Counted from the stretch's first letter, positions 8,023 to 17,828 are shown. The stretch: 64,000 bases of DNA from Achromobacter deleyi (GCF_902859705.1 NZ_CADIJO010000010.1:62001-126000), one strand, 5' to 3'. Made by a program: numbers and translations. The notes: generated by a model not told the origin, from the letters alone.

Positions 8023-9000
8023 GTGGCCCTTTTCATCCTACGCAGACTGATACAGAGTCTGTTCGTGCTGCTGGCCGTGTCGGTCGTGGTCTTCTTCGCG
8101 GTGTACGCCGTGGGCGACCCGATCGAACTGCTGGTCAGCCCCGAAGCCAGCCAGGCCGCCCGCGAAGCAATGATCGCGCGCCTGGGCCTGGACCTGCCGG
8201 TGTGGCAGCAATACACCGGCTTCCTGTGGCGCGCGCTGCATGGCGACCTGGGCACCTCGTTCGTGCACGGCATCCCCGCCATCGAACTGATCGTGCAGCG
8301 CATTCCCGCCACCTTCGAGCTGGTCATCCTGGCCATCGGCCTGACCTGTGTGGTCGGCATTCCGCTGGGCCTGGTGGCCGGCCTGTACCGCGACGAGCCC
8401 CTGGGCCGCGGCATCATGGGTTCTTCCGTGCTGGGCTTTTCGCTGCCCAACTTCTGGCAGGGCATGATGCTGATCCTGCTGTTCGCCGTCTGGCTGGGCT
8501 GGCTGCCGGCCACCGGCCGCGGCGAGACGGTCACCGTGCTGGGCGTGCGCCTGTCGATCCTGACGGCCGACGGCTGGTCGCACCTGATCCTGCCGGCGAT
8601 CAACCTGGCGCTGGCCAACATCGCCCTGGTACTGCGCCTGACGGCCTCGGGCGTGGTCGAGGCCCGCAGCCAGGACTACGTGAAGTTCGCCCGCGCCAAG
8701 GGCGTCAAGCCCGGCCGCATCGTGCGCCGCCACATCCTGCGCAACATCCTGATCCCGGTGGTCACCGTGATCGGCATGGAATTCGGCAGCCTGATCGCCT
8801 ATTCCACCATCACCGAAACCGTGTTCGCATGGCCCGGCATGGGCAAGCTGCTGATCGACAGCGTCTACCAGCTTGACCGCCCCGTGGTGGTCGCCTACGT
8901 GATGCTGGTCACCCTGATCTTCGTGGTCATCAACCTGGTCGTGGACATCCTGTACGCCGCGCTCGACCCGCGCGTGCAGCTCGTGACCCCTGCTCAATAA
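8023..9000 (+). CDS. dppB: Peptide ABC transporter permease, DppB type
   Basis: This is a 325-residue inner-membrane permease with the usual six-helix BPD_transp_1 architecture and the long first periplasmic loop typical of DppB. Translation starts at GTG 8023 after AAGGAA, giving MALFILRRLIQSLFVLLAVSV. The EAA-type coupling loop is near EARSQDYVKFARAKGVKPGRI, which contacts the ATPases. It is the first permease gene of a tight operon (48 bp after the binding protein, 5 bp before dppC). The substrate is inferred from the binding protein rather than from this subunit. Confidence 0.9.
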   Translation: MALFILRRLIQSLFVLLAVSVVVFFAVYAVGDPIELLVSPEASQAAREAMIARLGLDLPVWQQYTGFLWRALHGDLGTSFVHGIPAIELIVQRIPATFELVILAIGLTCVVGIPLGLVAGLYRDEPLGRGIMGSSVLGFSLPNFWQGMMLILLFAVWLGWLPATGRGETVTVLGVRLSILTADGWSHLILPAINLALANIALVLRLTASGVVEARSQDYVKFARAKGVKPGRIVRRHILRNILIPVVTVIGMEFGSLIAYSTITETVFAWPGMGKLLIDSVYQLDRPVVVAYVMLVTLIFVVINLVVDILYAALDPRVQLVTPAQ

Positions 9001-9005
9001 CCGCC

Positions 9006-9923
9006 ATGGCTAATCCTCCCAATACCGGCCGCACCCGTACCGTCCAGCCCCTGGCCGATACGCCCAAGCGCGCCTCGATCCTGAAGAAACTGCGGGCCCG
9101 TCCGACCGTGCGTGGCTCGGTCATCGCCCTGATCATCCTGATCGTGCTGGTGGTGTTCGCACCCTACTTCGCACCGCAGAATCCCTATGACCTGGCCAAC
9201 CTGTCGCTGATGGACGGCCGCCTGGCGCCGCGCCAGGCCCTGATGGACGGCAGCATCGCCTGGCTCGGCACCGACGACCAGGGCCGCGACATGCTCAGCG
9301 CCATCCTGTATGGCCTGCGGATCAGCCTGATGGTGGGCTTGTCCGCCGTGGTGCTGGCCACCGCCGTGGGCGGCGCGGTCGGGCTGGTGGCTGCCTACAT
9401 CGGCGGCCTGGTCGACACCGTGCTGATGCGCATCGTCGACTTCATCCTGGGCTTTCCGACCATCCTGGTAGCGCTGGTGCTGTTGGTGGTGCTGGGGCGC
9501 GGGGTGGACAAGGTGATCCTGGCGCTGGTGCTGGTGCAGTGGGGCCACTACGCCCGCATCATGCGCAGCCGCGCGCTGCAGGAACGCCGCAAGGAATACG
9601 TCGAGGCCGCCGCCAACCTGGGCTTTCCGGCGTGGCGCATCATGGTGTTCCACCTGCTGCCCAACTGCCTGGGCCCCGTGATGGTGTTCGCCACCATCCA
9701 GATCGCCACCGCCATTGCGCTGGAAGCGACGCTGTCGTTCCTGGGGGTGGGCGTGCCCATCACCGAGCCGTCGCTGGGCCTGTTGATTTCCAACGGCTTC
9801 CAGTACCTGCTGTCGGGCGACTATTGGATCAGTTTGTTCCCGGGCATTGCCCTGCTGGTGCTGATCCTCTCCATCAACATCGTAGGCGACCGCCTGCGCG
9901 AGAGCCTGGACCCCAAGCGATGA
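9006..9923 (+). CDS. dppC: Peptide ABC transporter permease, DppC type
   Basis: This is a 305-residue inner-membrane permease. The cytoplasmic N-terminus is followed by a first membrane helix (about residues 38-55), then the GTDDQGRDMLSAILYGLR stretch characteristic of DppC/OppC, and five further helices. The coupling loop is visible around SRALQERRKEYVEAA. It heterodimerises with the DppB-type subunit to form the channel. The stop overlaps the start of the downstream ATPase gene (ATGA), a sign of translational coupling. Confidence 0.9.
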   Translation: MANPPNTGRTRTVQPLADTPKRASILKKLRARPTVRGSVIALIILIVLVVFAPYFAPQNPYDLANLSLMDGRLAPRQALMDGSIAWLGTDDQGRDMLSAILYGLRISLMVGLSAVVLATAVGGAVGLVAAYIGGLVDTVLMRIVDFILGFPTILVALVLLVVLGRGVDKVILALVLVQWGHYARIMRSRALQERRKEYVEAAANLGFPAWRIMVFHLLPNCLGPVMVFATIQIATAIALEATLSFLGVGVPITEPSLGLLISNGFQYLLSGDYWISLFPGIALLVLILSINIVGDRLRESLDPKR

Positions 9924-10899
9924 GCGACGTTCTTCTTGAGGTGCGCGGCCTGCGCACCGCATTCCATACCGAAGCCGGCGCGTGGCTGGCGGTCGACGGC
10001 GTCGACCTCACCGTGCGCCGTGGCGAAATCGTGGGCCTGGTCGGCGAATCGGGTTCGGGCAAGTCGGTCACCGGCTTCTCGCTGCTGGGTCTGATCGACC
10101 CGCCGGGCGAAGTCGTCGACGGCGAGGTCAAGTTCAAGGGCAACGACCTGCGCAAGCTCTCGGAAGAGCAGATGCGCCAGTTGCGCGGCAACCGCATCGC
10201 CATGATCTTCCAGGACCCGCTGATGACGCTCAACCCGGTGCTGCGCATCGGCGAGCAGATGATGGAAGCCATCCTGACGCACGAAGACGTGCCGCGCGCC
10301 CAGGCGCTGGAGCGCTGCCGCGAGGCGCTGGCCATGGTCGGCATTCCGTCGCCGGAAAAGCGCCTGAAAAGCTATCCGCACGAGTTCTCGGGCGGCATGC
10401 GCCAGCGCGTGGCGATCGCGATCGCCATGCTCAACAAGCCCGACCTGATCATCTGCGACGAACCCACCACGGCGCTGGACGTCACCATCCAGGGCCAGAT
10501 CCTGTACCGCATGCAGGAGATCTGCCGCGAACACAACACGGCGCTGATCTGGATCACCCATGACCTGGGCGTGGTGGCCGAGCTGGCCGACCGCGTCGCG
10601 GTCATGTACGCCGGCCGCATCGTCGAAAGCGGTCCGGTCGAACAGGTGCTGGACGCACCCCGCCACCCCTACACCAAGGGCCTGCTCGACTCGATGCCCG
10701 GCTCGACCCAGCCGGGCGCGCGCCTGCACCAGATCAACGGCATGGCGCCCAGCCTGGCCGGCCGCCCGTCGGGCTGTGCCTTCCGGCCGCGCTGCGCCCA
10801 CGCGGTCACGCGCTGCACCGAACAAGCCCCCACCATCACCACCGAAGGTCCGCGCAGCTATCGCTGTTACGTCCCGATCGCCCGCGAGGCCGAGCAAGC

Positions 10900-10903
<4 letters not shown>
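9920..10903 (+). CDS. dppD: Peptide ABC transporter ATP-binding protein, DppD type
   Basis: This is a 327-residue ABC ATPase. It has Walker A GESGSGKS, the ABC signature FSGGMRQR, Walker [13 protein letters not shown] and a switch His in WITHDLG. The C-terminal oligopeptide-transporter extension is Cys-rich ([12 protein letters not shown] and a later RCYVP), the region that carries an Fe-S cluster in characterised DppD proteins. Start ATG 9920 overlaps the dppC stop by 4 nt, and the stop overlaps the next ATPase gene in the same way. It pairs with the DppF-type ATPase to power peptide import. Confidence 0.9.
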
Positions 10904-11910
<1,007 letters not shown>

Positions 11911-11915
11911 ACGCC

Positions 11916-12821
11916 ATGAAACCCTCTGACATGTCCAACAAGGACCGCATCGCCATCGAAATGGGCCATGCGGGCCGCAATACCATCGCCTACATCGACG
12001 AAGACCGCAATTCCGACCGTCCGTTCAAGCTGCAGACCTACCGCCCCTACGGCTACACGCCGGACCGCCCGGTGGTAATCGTGCAGCACGGCGTGCTGCG
12101 CAACGGCGACGAATACCGCGACTTCTGGGTCGAGGCGGCCGACAAGCACAAGCTGCTGATCGTGGCGCTGACGTTCTCCAACGAGATCTGGCCCGGCGTC
12201 GAAAGCTACAACAACGGCCGCGTGTTCTCGGCCGGCGGCAACCCGCGCCACATCGACGGCTGGACCTACGCGCTGGTGGGCAACGTGATCCGCGACATGA
12301 TCGACGGCGAAATCACCGACGGCCAGAACATCTACCTGTTCGGTCACTCGGCCGGCGGCCAGTTCGTGCACCGCCTGATGAGCAGCCAGTCGCACGCCCC
12401 GTTCAAGGCGGTGGCGGCAGGCAACCCGGGCTGGTACACACTACCGACGTTCGACTACCCCTTCCCCGAAGGCATGGACGGCGTGGGCCTGACCGAAGAC
12501 CATCTGGTCAAGCTGCTGGCGTACCCGATGATGATCATGGCGGGCGACCAGGACATCGCCACGGACGACCCCAACCTGCCGTCGGAACCAGCCGCGATGC
12601 GCCAGGGCCCGCACCGTTTCGCGCGCGCCCACAACTACTTCGAAGCCGGCCGCAAGGAAGCCGAACGCCGCGGCGTGCCGTTCAACTGGACGCTGCAAGT
12701 GGTTCCCGGCATCGGCCACGACGGCCGCGCGATGTCCGCCGTCTGCGCCAGCCTGTGGTTTGACGGCCGCATGCCCGACGACGCCGAACTGGCCCGCCTG
12801 GCCGGCCAGCAGGTCGCCTGA
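11916..12821 (+). CDS. Alpha/beta hydrolase (serine esterase/peptidase-like)
   Basis: This is a 301-residue alpha/beta-hydrolase fold protein. The nucleophile elbow GHSAGG places Ser at about residue 145. A likely acid is in MAGDQD and the catalytic His is in GIGHDG. The oxyanion region is near VVIVQHGVLRNG. There is no signal peptide, so it acts in the cytoplasm. It begins 5 bp after the transporter ATPase and is followed 42 bp later by an M20 peptidase, so it belongs to the peptide operon. It could open an ester, lactam or peptide bond of the imported ligand; the sequence does not say which. A start at the second Met (11931) is possible. Confidence 0.8.
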   Translation: MKPSDMSNKDRIAIEMGHAGRNTIAYIDEDRNSDRPFKLQTYRPYGYTPDRPVVIVQHGVLRNGDEYRDFWVEAADKHKLLIVALTFSNEIWPGVESYNNGRVFSAGGNPRHIDGWTYALVGNVIRDMIDGEITDGQNIYLFGHSAGGQFVHRLMSSQSHAPFKAVAAGNPGWYTLPTFDYPFPEGMDGVGLTEDHLVKLLAYPMMIMAGDQDIATDDPNLPSEPAAMRQGPHRFARAHNYFEAGRKEAERRGVPFNWTLQVVPGIGHDGRAMSAVCASLWFDGRMPDDAELARLAGQQVA

Positions 12822-12863
12822 ACGCTTCCCCCATTTTCCCCGCCGATATTCCCGGATACCGCT

Positions 12864-13991
12864 ATGTCTTCTACCCGTACTGAACAGCTCGTCGCCGGCA
12901 TCCAAAGCTGGCTGCAATGCGAATCGCCCTCGAACTTCCCCGACGGCATCGCCGCCATGGCCCGCATCATCGCCGACTACGCGGCCGCGGCCGGCCTGAC
13001 GGTGGAACTGTCGTCGCTGGGCCCCACGACCGGCCCGCTGCTGTACGCCACCAACCGCGCCCCCGGCGACACGCGCCCCGGCATCCTGATCCTGGCGCAC
13101 ATGGACACGGTGCACCCGGTGGGCACGCTGCTCGAAAACCCGGTGCGCATCGACGGCGACCGCCTGTACGGCCCGGGCAGCTACGACATGAAAGCCGGCA
13201 TCTACCTGGCGCTGACGGCGCTGGCGGGCGTGGCTCGTCCGGGCGCGACGCAACTGCCGGTGGATTTCCTGGTGGTGCCTGACGAAGAAACCGGCAGCCA
13301 TGCCTCGCGCGTGCACATCGAACGTTTCGCGGCCAACGCGAAGTACGCGCTGGTGTGCGAACCGGCCCGCCCGAACGGAGGCAAGTGCGTGACGGCGCGC
13401 AAGGGCACGGGCATGCTGAACCTGAACGTGAAGGGCCGCCCGGCCCACGCCGGGATGCAGCACGAGAAGGGCCGCAGCGCGATCCGCGAGATGGCGCACC
13501 AGGTGCTGGCGCTGGAAGCGATGACGGACTACGAGCGCGGCATCACGGTCAGCGTGGGCACGATCGCCGGCGGCACGGTAACGAACACGGTGCCGGCGCT
13601 GTGCCGCTGCGTGGTGGATTTCCGCGTGCCGGACATGGGCGCGGCAGAAGACGTGCTGCGCCGCATGCGCGAGCTGTGCGCAGTGGGCCCGGACGTGGAA
13701 CTGGACATCGACGTGGAACTGAACCGCCCGCCGATGGTAAAGACAGAAGAAGCCGCCGCCCTGCTGGCGCTGGTACAAGGCTACGCAGAACGCGCAGGCT
13801 TCCTGCTGGAAGACGCCCCGATGACGGGCGGCGGCAGCGACGCCAACTTCACCTCGGCCATGGGAATCCCGACACTCGATGGTTTGGGTGCGGACGGAGA
13901 TGGTGCTCATACTTTGAATGAGTACATCTTGGTTTCTACGTTGGAGCAGCGGTTGAAGTTTTGGGAGTTGTTGTTGAAGGATTTGGCTTAA
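12864..13991 (+). CDS. M20 family metallopeptidase, carboxypeptidase G2-like
   Basis: This 375-residue zinc exopeptidase/amidohydrolase is the last gene of the peptide operon. It has AHMDTVHP (H79, D81), GSYDMKAG (bridging metal D108), DEETGS (E141, E142), a dimerisation domain beginning near ARKGTGMLNLNVKG, and GGGSDANFT. It resembles glutamate carboxypeptidase (CPG2) more than the M20 protein at 3795. Codon choice changes sharply in the last 35 codons: from about 13880 onward TTG, GGT, GTT and GCT replace the usual C-ending codons although the protein stays plausible. This G/T-rich tail abuts the repeat element at 14034. The protein family call is secure; the natural substrate is not. Confidence 0.88.
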   Translation: MSSTRTEQLVAGIQSWLQCESPSNFPDGIAAMARIIADYAAAAGLTVELSSLGPTTGPLLYATNRAPGDTRPGILILAHMDTVHPVGTLLENPVRIDGDRLYGPGSYDMKAGIYLALTALAGVARPGATQLPVDFLVVPDEETGSHASRVHIERFAANAKYALVCEPARPNGGKCVTARKGTGMLNLNVKGRPAHAGMQHEKGRSAIREMAHQVLALEAMTDYERGITVSVGTIAGGTVTNTVPALCRCVVDFRVPDMGAAEDVLRRMRELCAVGPDVELDIDVELNRPPMVKTEEAAALLALVQGYAERAGFLLEDAPMTGGGSDANFTSAMGIPTLDGLGADGDGAHTLNEYILVSTLEQRLKFWELLLKDLA

Positions 13992-14033
13992 AAAATCTGG
14001 TCGGTTTAGTGCGTGCGGTTGGGTTCTTAAGCC

Positions 14034-14322
14034 GCGCGTGACGGGGCAGGCAGGGGGTGGGCGGGGCTACGATTGCGGTCCGGAGCCTTCGCTCCGGACT
14101 ACCCCGTCCTCATCCTCGTACGCCTTCGGCTCCCTACGGATTCCGTCGGGCGCATCTAACGCCCCGCCCACCCCCTGCCTGCCCCGCCACGCGCTCTTGC
14201 TGCTGATTAGTCACGGCCTCTGGGGCGAGCGGTGTGCTTGGCATGCTAGCCACCATCAGGGGGGGTTGGCGGGGTGGGACGGTGCCCGCCTCGTGCCGGC
14301 CGCGCGGGCGGCCTTACGAGGC
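14034..14322 (+). repeat. Arm-variable palindromic element, copy A
   Basis: Arms 14034-14067 and 14161-14194 are inverted repeats of 34 nt with a single mismatch. They enclose a 93-nt core (14068-14160) that is almost identical in copies B (40896) and C (14617, opposite strand). The core contains the hairpin GTCCGGAGC-CTTC-GCTCCGGAC. A tail of about 130 nt shared with copy B ends in a second hairpin, GCCTCGT (14288-14294) with ACGAGGC (14316-14322), around the tip GGCCGCGCGGGCGGCC. There is no transposase gene and no obvious target duplication. Both flanks are G/T-rich on this strand. It could be a MITE/REP-like mobile repeat or a structured RNA gene; the sequence alone does not decide. Confidence 0.85.
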
Positions 14323-14616
14323 TTACGCGTCGTCTTGCGTGCACCGATGCCGCTCTCGCGCTTGCGGGGATCGCGCGCGTTTTGATCATCTGTTGAATTG
14401 CCCTCCACCGGCCACCGGTCTTCTAGCGGCGCGGATGCCGTGGCGTTCCACACCCATGTGCAACGCCCGATGGGCGGCGCGCGAGACAGTCAGCATGCGC
14501 AAGCCAGTGCCTGCTCGCGCCGCCCATCACCGCCCCCTCCCCCCTGACTGCGAACCATTAGAAAACCAATCTCCAACAGCGCGAAGCGCCCCCGCAACAC
14601 TTTCCAGCAACGCAAT
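14323..14616. other. Non-coding spacer between inverted repeat copies A and C
   Basis: No supported gene was found; several short frames cross this area but none has a ribosome-binding site or recognisable product. Base composition switches inside the spacer. The left part (to about 14400) is G/T-rich like the flank of copy A, and the right part (from about 14520) is A/C-rich like the flank of the oppositely oriented copy C. Confidence 0.5.
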
Positions 14617-14873
14617 GCCAAACGTGGCCGCCCGCGCGGCCACGGCTTGGCGACCCTGTAGATCCCATACCCTGACCACAGGTCCAGCAGCGCAACGCCC
14701 CCAGACGCACGTAGTCCCTGGCGGCGGTGGCATGCGGGGCGGGCAACCTCGATGCGCCCGAGGGAATCTGAAGGGAGCCGAAGGCGGACGAAGATGACGA
14801 CGGGGCAGTCCGGAGCGAACGCTCCGGACCGCAATCGTGGGCGCCCGCCCCGCATGCCACCGCCGCCAGGGAC
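14617..14873 (-). repeat. Arm-variable palindromic element, copy C (inverted)
   Basis: Arms 14714-14744 and 14843-14873 are perfect 31-nt inverted repeats. Read on the minus strand, the enclosed core matches copies A and B with few changes, including GTCCGGAGC-GTTC-GCTCCGGAC. The arm sequence itself differs from A and B (it contains CGGTGGCATGCGGGGC). The tail hairpin (14617-14651) keeps the tip GGCCGCGCGGGCGGCC, but its outer stem is GCCAA/TTGGC plus CGTGGCCGC/GCGGCCACG instead of the GCCTCGT stem of A and B, so paired positions have changed together. The spacing between palindrome and tail hairpin is 62 nt, against 93 nt in A and B. Confidence 0.85.
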
Positions 14874-14980
14874 GACCTACGAAGTACGCAGCCCCGCAAG
14901 ATACAAACACAAACAACCTGGCCTAGAATATTCCCCCAGAGCACCCCCAAAAAGAACCACAACAGAACTCAGCAAGAACC

Positions 14981-15961
14981 ATGTCCCAAGCCATTCAAAC
15001 CAGCGCCATCGCCTACGGCCTAGCCACTATTGCCGCCGACGGCACCGTTCTTGATACTTGGTATCCGCGCCCCTCCCTGGCCGACAACTCGCCCGCCGGC
15101 GGCACTCGTCACCTGACGCCTGAAGAAGCCCGCGCCGCCCTCGGTGAACACGTGCCGACTTCACTTGGCCGCGACACCCGCCGGAAAGTCGATATCGTGG
15201 CCGTGCGTACTGCCATCGCTTCGCTCGATGCGCCGCCCGCCGATGCGCATGATGCTTATCTGCGCCTGCATCTGCTCAGTCATCGGCTCATCCGGCCGCA
15301 CGGCGCCAACCTGGATGGCTTGTTCAATGTGTTGGCCAATGTCGCCTGGACGTCGGTCGGGCCTTGCGCCGTCGATCAGGTCGACGCCCTGCGTTGGCAA
15401 CTGCGCGCCACCGGACAGGTGCTGGAGATTCGCGGCGTCGACAAGATTCCGCGCATGACCGATTACGTCGTGCCGGCGGGCGTGCGCATTGCCGATACCG
15501 CGCGCGTGCGGCTCGGTGCGCATCTGGCCGCGGGCACCACCGTGCTGCACGAAGGCTTCTGCAACTTCAATGCCGGCACCCTGGGGGCTTCCATGGTCGA
15601 AGGCCGCATCAGTGCGGGCGTCATCGTCGATGATGGCACCGACGTCGGCGGCGGCGCTTCCATCATGGGCACCATGTCTGGTGGCGGCAAACAGGTCGTT
15701 GCCATCGGCAAGCGCTGCCTGCTCGGCGCCAACTCGGGCATCGGCATCTCGTTGGGCGATGACTGCGTCGTCGAAGCGGGGTGCTATGTCACCGCCGGCA
15801 CGCGCGTGCTCACGCCCGAAGGGGCCGTGGTCAAGGCCGTCGAACTGGCCGGCCAGCATGGGCTGCTGTTCCGTCGCAACTCGCAGACCGGAGCCGTCGA
15901 AACACTGGTGCGCACCGCGGCTTGGGGCACGCTCAACCCGGCCCTGCATACGGGCCATTGA
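14981..15961 (+). CDS. dapD: 2,3,4,5-tetrahydropyridine-2,6-dicarboxylate N-succinyltransferase
   Basis: This 326-residue enzyme transfers succinyl from succinyl-CoA to tetrahydrodipicolinate in the succinylase branch of lysine/diaminopimelate synthesis. The C-terminal half is a left-handed beta-helix of hexapeptide repeats (about residues 165-290: VRIADTARVRLGAHLAAGTTV onward). It includes the signature region NFNAGTLGASMVEGRIS and GGGASIMGTMSGGGK. Its length and N-terminal domain resemble the long DapD type of Pseudomonas and actinobacteria rather than the roughly 275-residue enterobacterial type. The ATG at 14981 lacks a strong ribosome-binding site. The upstream 90 bp and first codons are unusually A/C-rich, in the flank of repeat copy C. 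No other dap gene lies nearby. Confidence 0.85.
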   Translation: MSQAIQTSAIAYGLATIAADGTVLDTWYPRPSLADNSPAGGTRHLTPEEARAALGEHVPTSLGRDTRRKVDIVAVRTAIASLDAPPADAHDAYLRLHLLSHRLIRPHGANLDGLFNVLANVAWTSVGPCAVDQVDALRWQLRATGQVLEIRGVDKIPRMTDYVVPAGVRIADTARVRLGAHLAAGTTVLHEGFCNFNAGTLGASMVEGRISAGVIVDDGTDVGGGASIMGTMSGGGKQVVAIGKRCLLGANSGIGISLGDDCVVEAGCYVTAGTRVLTPEGAVVKAVELAGQHGLLFRRNSQTGAVETLVRTAAWGTLNPALHTGH

Positions 15962-15993
15962 TCCGCGCGGCGAACGCCGCGCCCCCACGACAC

Positions 15994-16015
15994 AAGGGCC
16001 GCTTTCGCGGCCCTT
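15994..16015 (+). terminator. Hairpin after dapD (probable terminator)
   Basis: AAGGGCCGC (15994-16002) pairs perfectly with GCGGCCCTT (16007-16015) around TTTC, 33 bp after the dapD stop. The downstream T content is low, so termination efficiency is uncertain. Confidence 0.55.
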
Positions 16016-16072
16016 GATGCTTCGGGGATTGCGCCATGCGCCTGGCGTGTGACGCCAGAGGCGTCCAGGCCG

Positions 16073-16699
16073 TCAGGCCGATGCCGCTTGCGCCGTTTCA
16101 CCCAGGCGGTCGTAGACCAGGTTCACGAACAGGTCCGAACTGAGGATGCGCGCGGCGGGGCACGAGAACACCGTGGCGCCGTCGTCGGTGCGCAGGCTGA
16201 CCGTTTCGGTCCAGTCGTTCAGGTCGATGCGTTGCAGCGATTCGTAGGGCCAGGTGTCGGCGCCGATGTGCAGGCCTTCGGCCGACAGGGCCAGTTCGCG
16301 CGTGGTCAGGTCGGGGAAATCGCCGCCATCCAGCGTGCGGAACGCCACCTTCGCGCCGTCGGCCAGGCGGGCTTCGAGCACCGGCAGGCGCTGGTCGACC
16401 AGGCGCGAGCGGAAGGCATCCATGAAGCGGGGGAATTCGGCGATGTCGCCCGGCACCAGGGTCCAGTCGGGTTCGGCGCGGCTGCGGTAGGCGAAGCGGT
16501 CGATGCCGTCGGGGCCGGTTTGCGGGCCGGGGGCAGACAAGTACAGGTCGGAGATGTCGGCGAAGGCGGTGTAGTAGCGTTCGCCGTCTTGCTGGCGGAC
16601 GATGCCGCGCTCGTGCAATTCAAAGCAATCCGGGGTGCTCCCCGTGTCTACAAACACCGCCAATGCATCAGGAGCCTGCGGGGTTTTGTCATCAGTCAT
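16073..16699 (-). CDS. Uncharacterised protein (208 aa)
   Basis: I do not recognise this 208-residue protein with confidence. It has no signal peptide and no membrane segment. It is rich in beta-forming stretches, with DCFELHERGIVRQQDGERYYTAF near residues 25-46 and LSAEGLHIGADTWPYESLQRIDL near 135-160. These have the feel of two repeated pleckstrin-homology-like modules, in which a strand-turn pattern is followed by a bend around an aromatic residue and LQRI. That fold suggestion is a guess from pattern only. The ATG at 16699 is supported by reading-frame statistics (C/G-ending codons). It lies downstream of the GlxA-like regulator gene on the same strand, separated by an inverted repeat. 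Confidence 0.65.
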   Translation of the reverse strand: MTDDKTPQAPDALAVFVDTGSTPDCFELHERGIVRQQDGERYYTAFADISDLYLSAPGPQTGPDGIDRFAYRSRAEPDWTLVPGDIAEFPRFMDAFRSRLVDQRLPVLEARLADGAKVAFRTLDGGDFPDLTTRELALSAEGLHIGADTWPYESLQRIDLNDWTETVSLRTDDGATVFSCPAARILSSDLFVNLVYDRLGETAQAASA

Positions 16700-16796
16700 G
16701 CAACTTCCTTATTGGAATCAGGGTGCTTTCGCGGCCCAGGAACGTCGCAAAGTCATGCGATACGCATTCTCCCCCATATCGGCAAAGCGTGCTTGA

Positions 16797-16837
16797 TGAC
16801 CCCGTTTTAGCGGCCAGATGCGGCAATAACGGGGTCA
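16797..16837 (-). terminator. Inverted repeat overlapping the GlxA-like gene stop
   Basis: TGACCCCGTT (16797-16806) and AACGGGGTCA (16828-16837) are perfect 10-bp inverted arms with a 21-bp loop. The right arm includes the stop codon of the regulator gene. It is a possible terminator for that gene, with only weak T-richness downstream. Confidence 0.4.
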
Positions 16838-17767
16838 GGCGCGCATCAATCGTTGCATCGCCTGCGGCGATTGGCCGAATGCGCGCAGGAAGGCCTTGCG
16901 CATGCGATCGCGGTCGCCGAAGCCCGTTTCGCGCGCGACCACCTCGGCCGGATGGCGGCCGGACTGCATCATGCCCTGCGCGGCCTCCAGCCGCAGGTGT
17001 TCCACCGCCTTGGCGGGCGATTGGCCGGTTTCCAGGCGAAAGACCCGGCTGAACTGGCGCGGGCTCAAGTGCGCGGCGCGGGCCAGTTCGTCGACCGACA
17101 GTTCGGCCTTCAGATTGGCCTTGGCGTAAGCCAGCGCCGTCTGCACCCGGTCGGACTTGGGGTCCAGTTCCAGCAACGCGGAATACTGCGACTGGCCGCC
17201 CGCGCGGCGCTGCGTCAGCACCAGCTTGCGCGCCACCATGCGGGCCACGTCCGCGCCCAGATCGGCTTCCACCATGGCCAGTGCCATGTCCACGCCCGCG
17301 CTCATGCCCGCCGATGTCCAGATCGGGCCGTCGGCGACATAGATACGGTCTTCGTCCACCTGCACGCCGGGATATTCGCGCTGCAAGCGTCGCGCGAAGT
17401 GCCAGTGCGTGGTGACGCGGCGCCCTTGCAGCAGGCCGGCCTGCGCCAGGATGAAGGCGCCGGTGCACATCGCGGCGCAGCGGTGCACGCGCTTGCTGGC
17501 GGCCTGCAAGGCGCGCAGCAAACCCTCGGACGCCCCCGCGCCATTGTTGTCGCCGGCCACGATCAGCGTGTCGAACGTGCGTCGGCCCAGCTTGGTGGAA
17601 TCCACCGAAAAGCCCTGTGAGCTGGGCACCGGGCCGCCGTGCTCGGACACCAGCGTCACCCGGTACTGCACTGACCCCAGGTGCATGTTGACCGTTTCGA
17701 AGACGGAACTGGCGGCCAGGCTCAGAACCTGGAAACCGGGGTGCAGCACGATCGCGATCGTTTTCAT
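16835..17767 (-). CDS. GlxA-like transcriptional regulator (DJ-1/PfpI domain plus AraC DNA-binding domain)
   Basis: This is a 310-residue regulator of the GlxA/FtrA group. The ATG at 17767 gives MKTIAIVLHPGFQVLSLA, the usual first strand of the class I amidotransferase-like domain (about residues 1-190), with a Cys in AAMCTGAFILAQAG at the nucleophile-elbow position. The C-terminal AraC domain (about 205-305) has two helix-turn-helices: LSVDELARAAHLSPRQFSRVF and the second with PAEVVARETGFGDRDRMRKAF. Such proteins are usually activators of catabolic or stress genes. It is divergent from the SDR gene at 17930, with a 15-bp perfect palindrome in between, so it probably controls that gene. Effector unknown. 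Confidence 0.88.
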   Translation of the reverse strand: MKTIAIVLHPGFQVLSLAASSVFETVNMHLGSVQYRVTLVSEHGGPVPSSQGFSVDSTKLGRRTFDTLIVAGDNNGAGASEGLLRALQAASKRVHRCAAMCTGAFILAQAGLLQGRRVTTHWHFARRLQREYPGVQVDEDRIYVADGPIWTSAGMSAGVDMALAMVEADLGADVARMVARKLVLTQRRAGGQSQYSALLELDPKSDRVQTALAYAKANLKAELSVDELARAAHLSPRQFSRVFRLETGQSPAKAVEHLRLEAAQGMMQSGRHPAEVVARETGFGDRDRMRKAFLRAFGQSPQAMQRLMRA

Positions 17768-17813
17768 GAAGAGGCCCGCCAACAGAAGCAAAGGCCTGGT
17801 TCAGGCCCGGATT

Positions 17814-17828
17814 CGACTGATTCAGTCG
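17814..17828. promoter_or_regulatory. 15-bp perfect palindrome between divergent genes
   Basis: CGACTGA-T-TCAGTCG lies 46 bp upstream of the GlxA-like start and about 100 bp upstream of the SDR start. It is a candidate operator for the adjacent regulator or for another dimeric repressor. A second short inverted repeat, GGCCTG-GTT-CAGGCC, lies at 17793-17807. Confidence 0.5.

Noticed and set aside
14323-14616. Transposase or RAYT gene as source of the palindromic element
   Set aside because: No frame in the spacer or near copy B encodes a recognisable transposase, so autonomous mobility cannot be claimed from this window.
14752-15054. Open frame reading MRPRES...TTGQSGANAPDRN through repeat copy C, with a twin in copy B (minus strand, 40765-41016)
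   Set aside because: It is the translation of the repeat core, not a gene: it lies inside a palindromic non-coding element, has no ribosome-binding site, and similarity between copies follows the DNA repeat.
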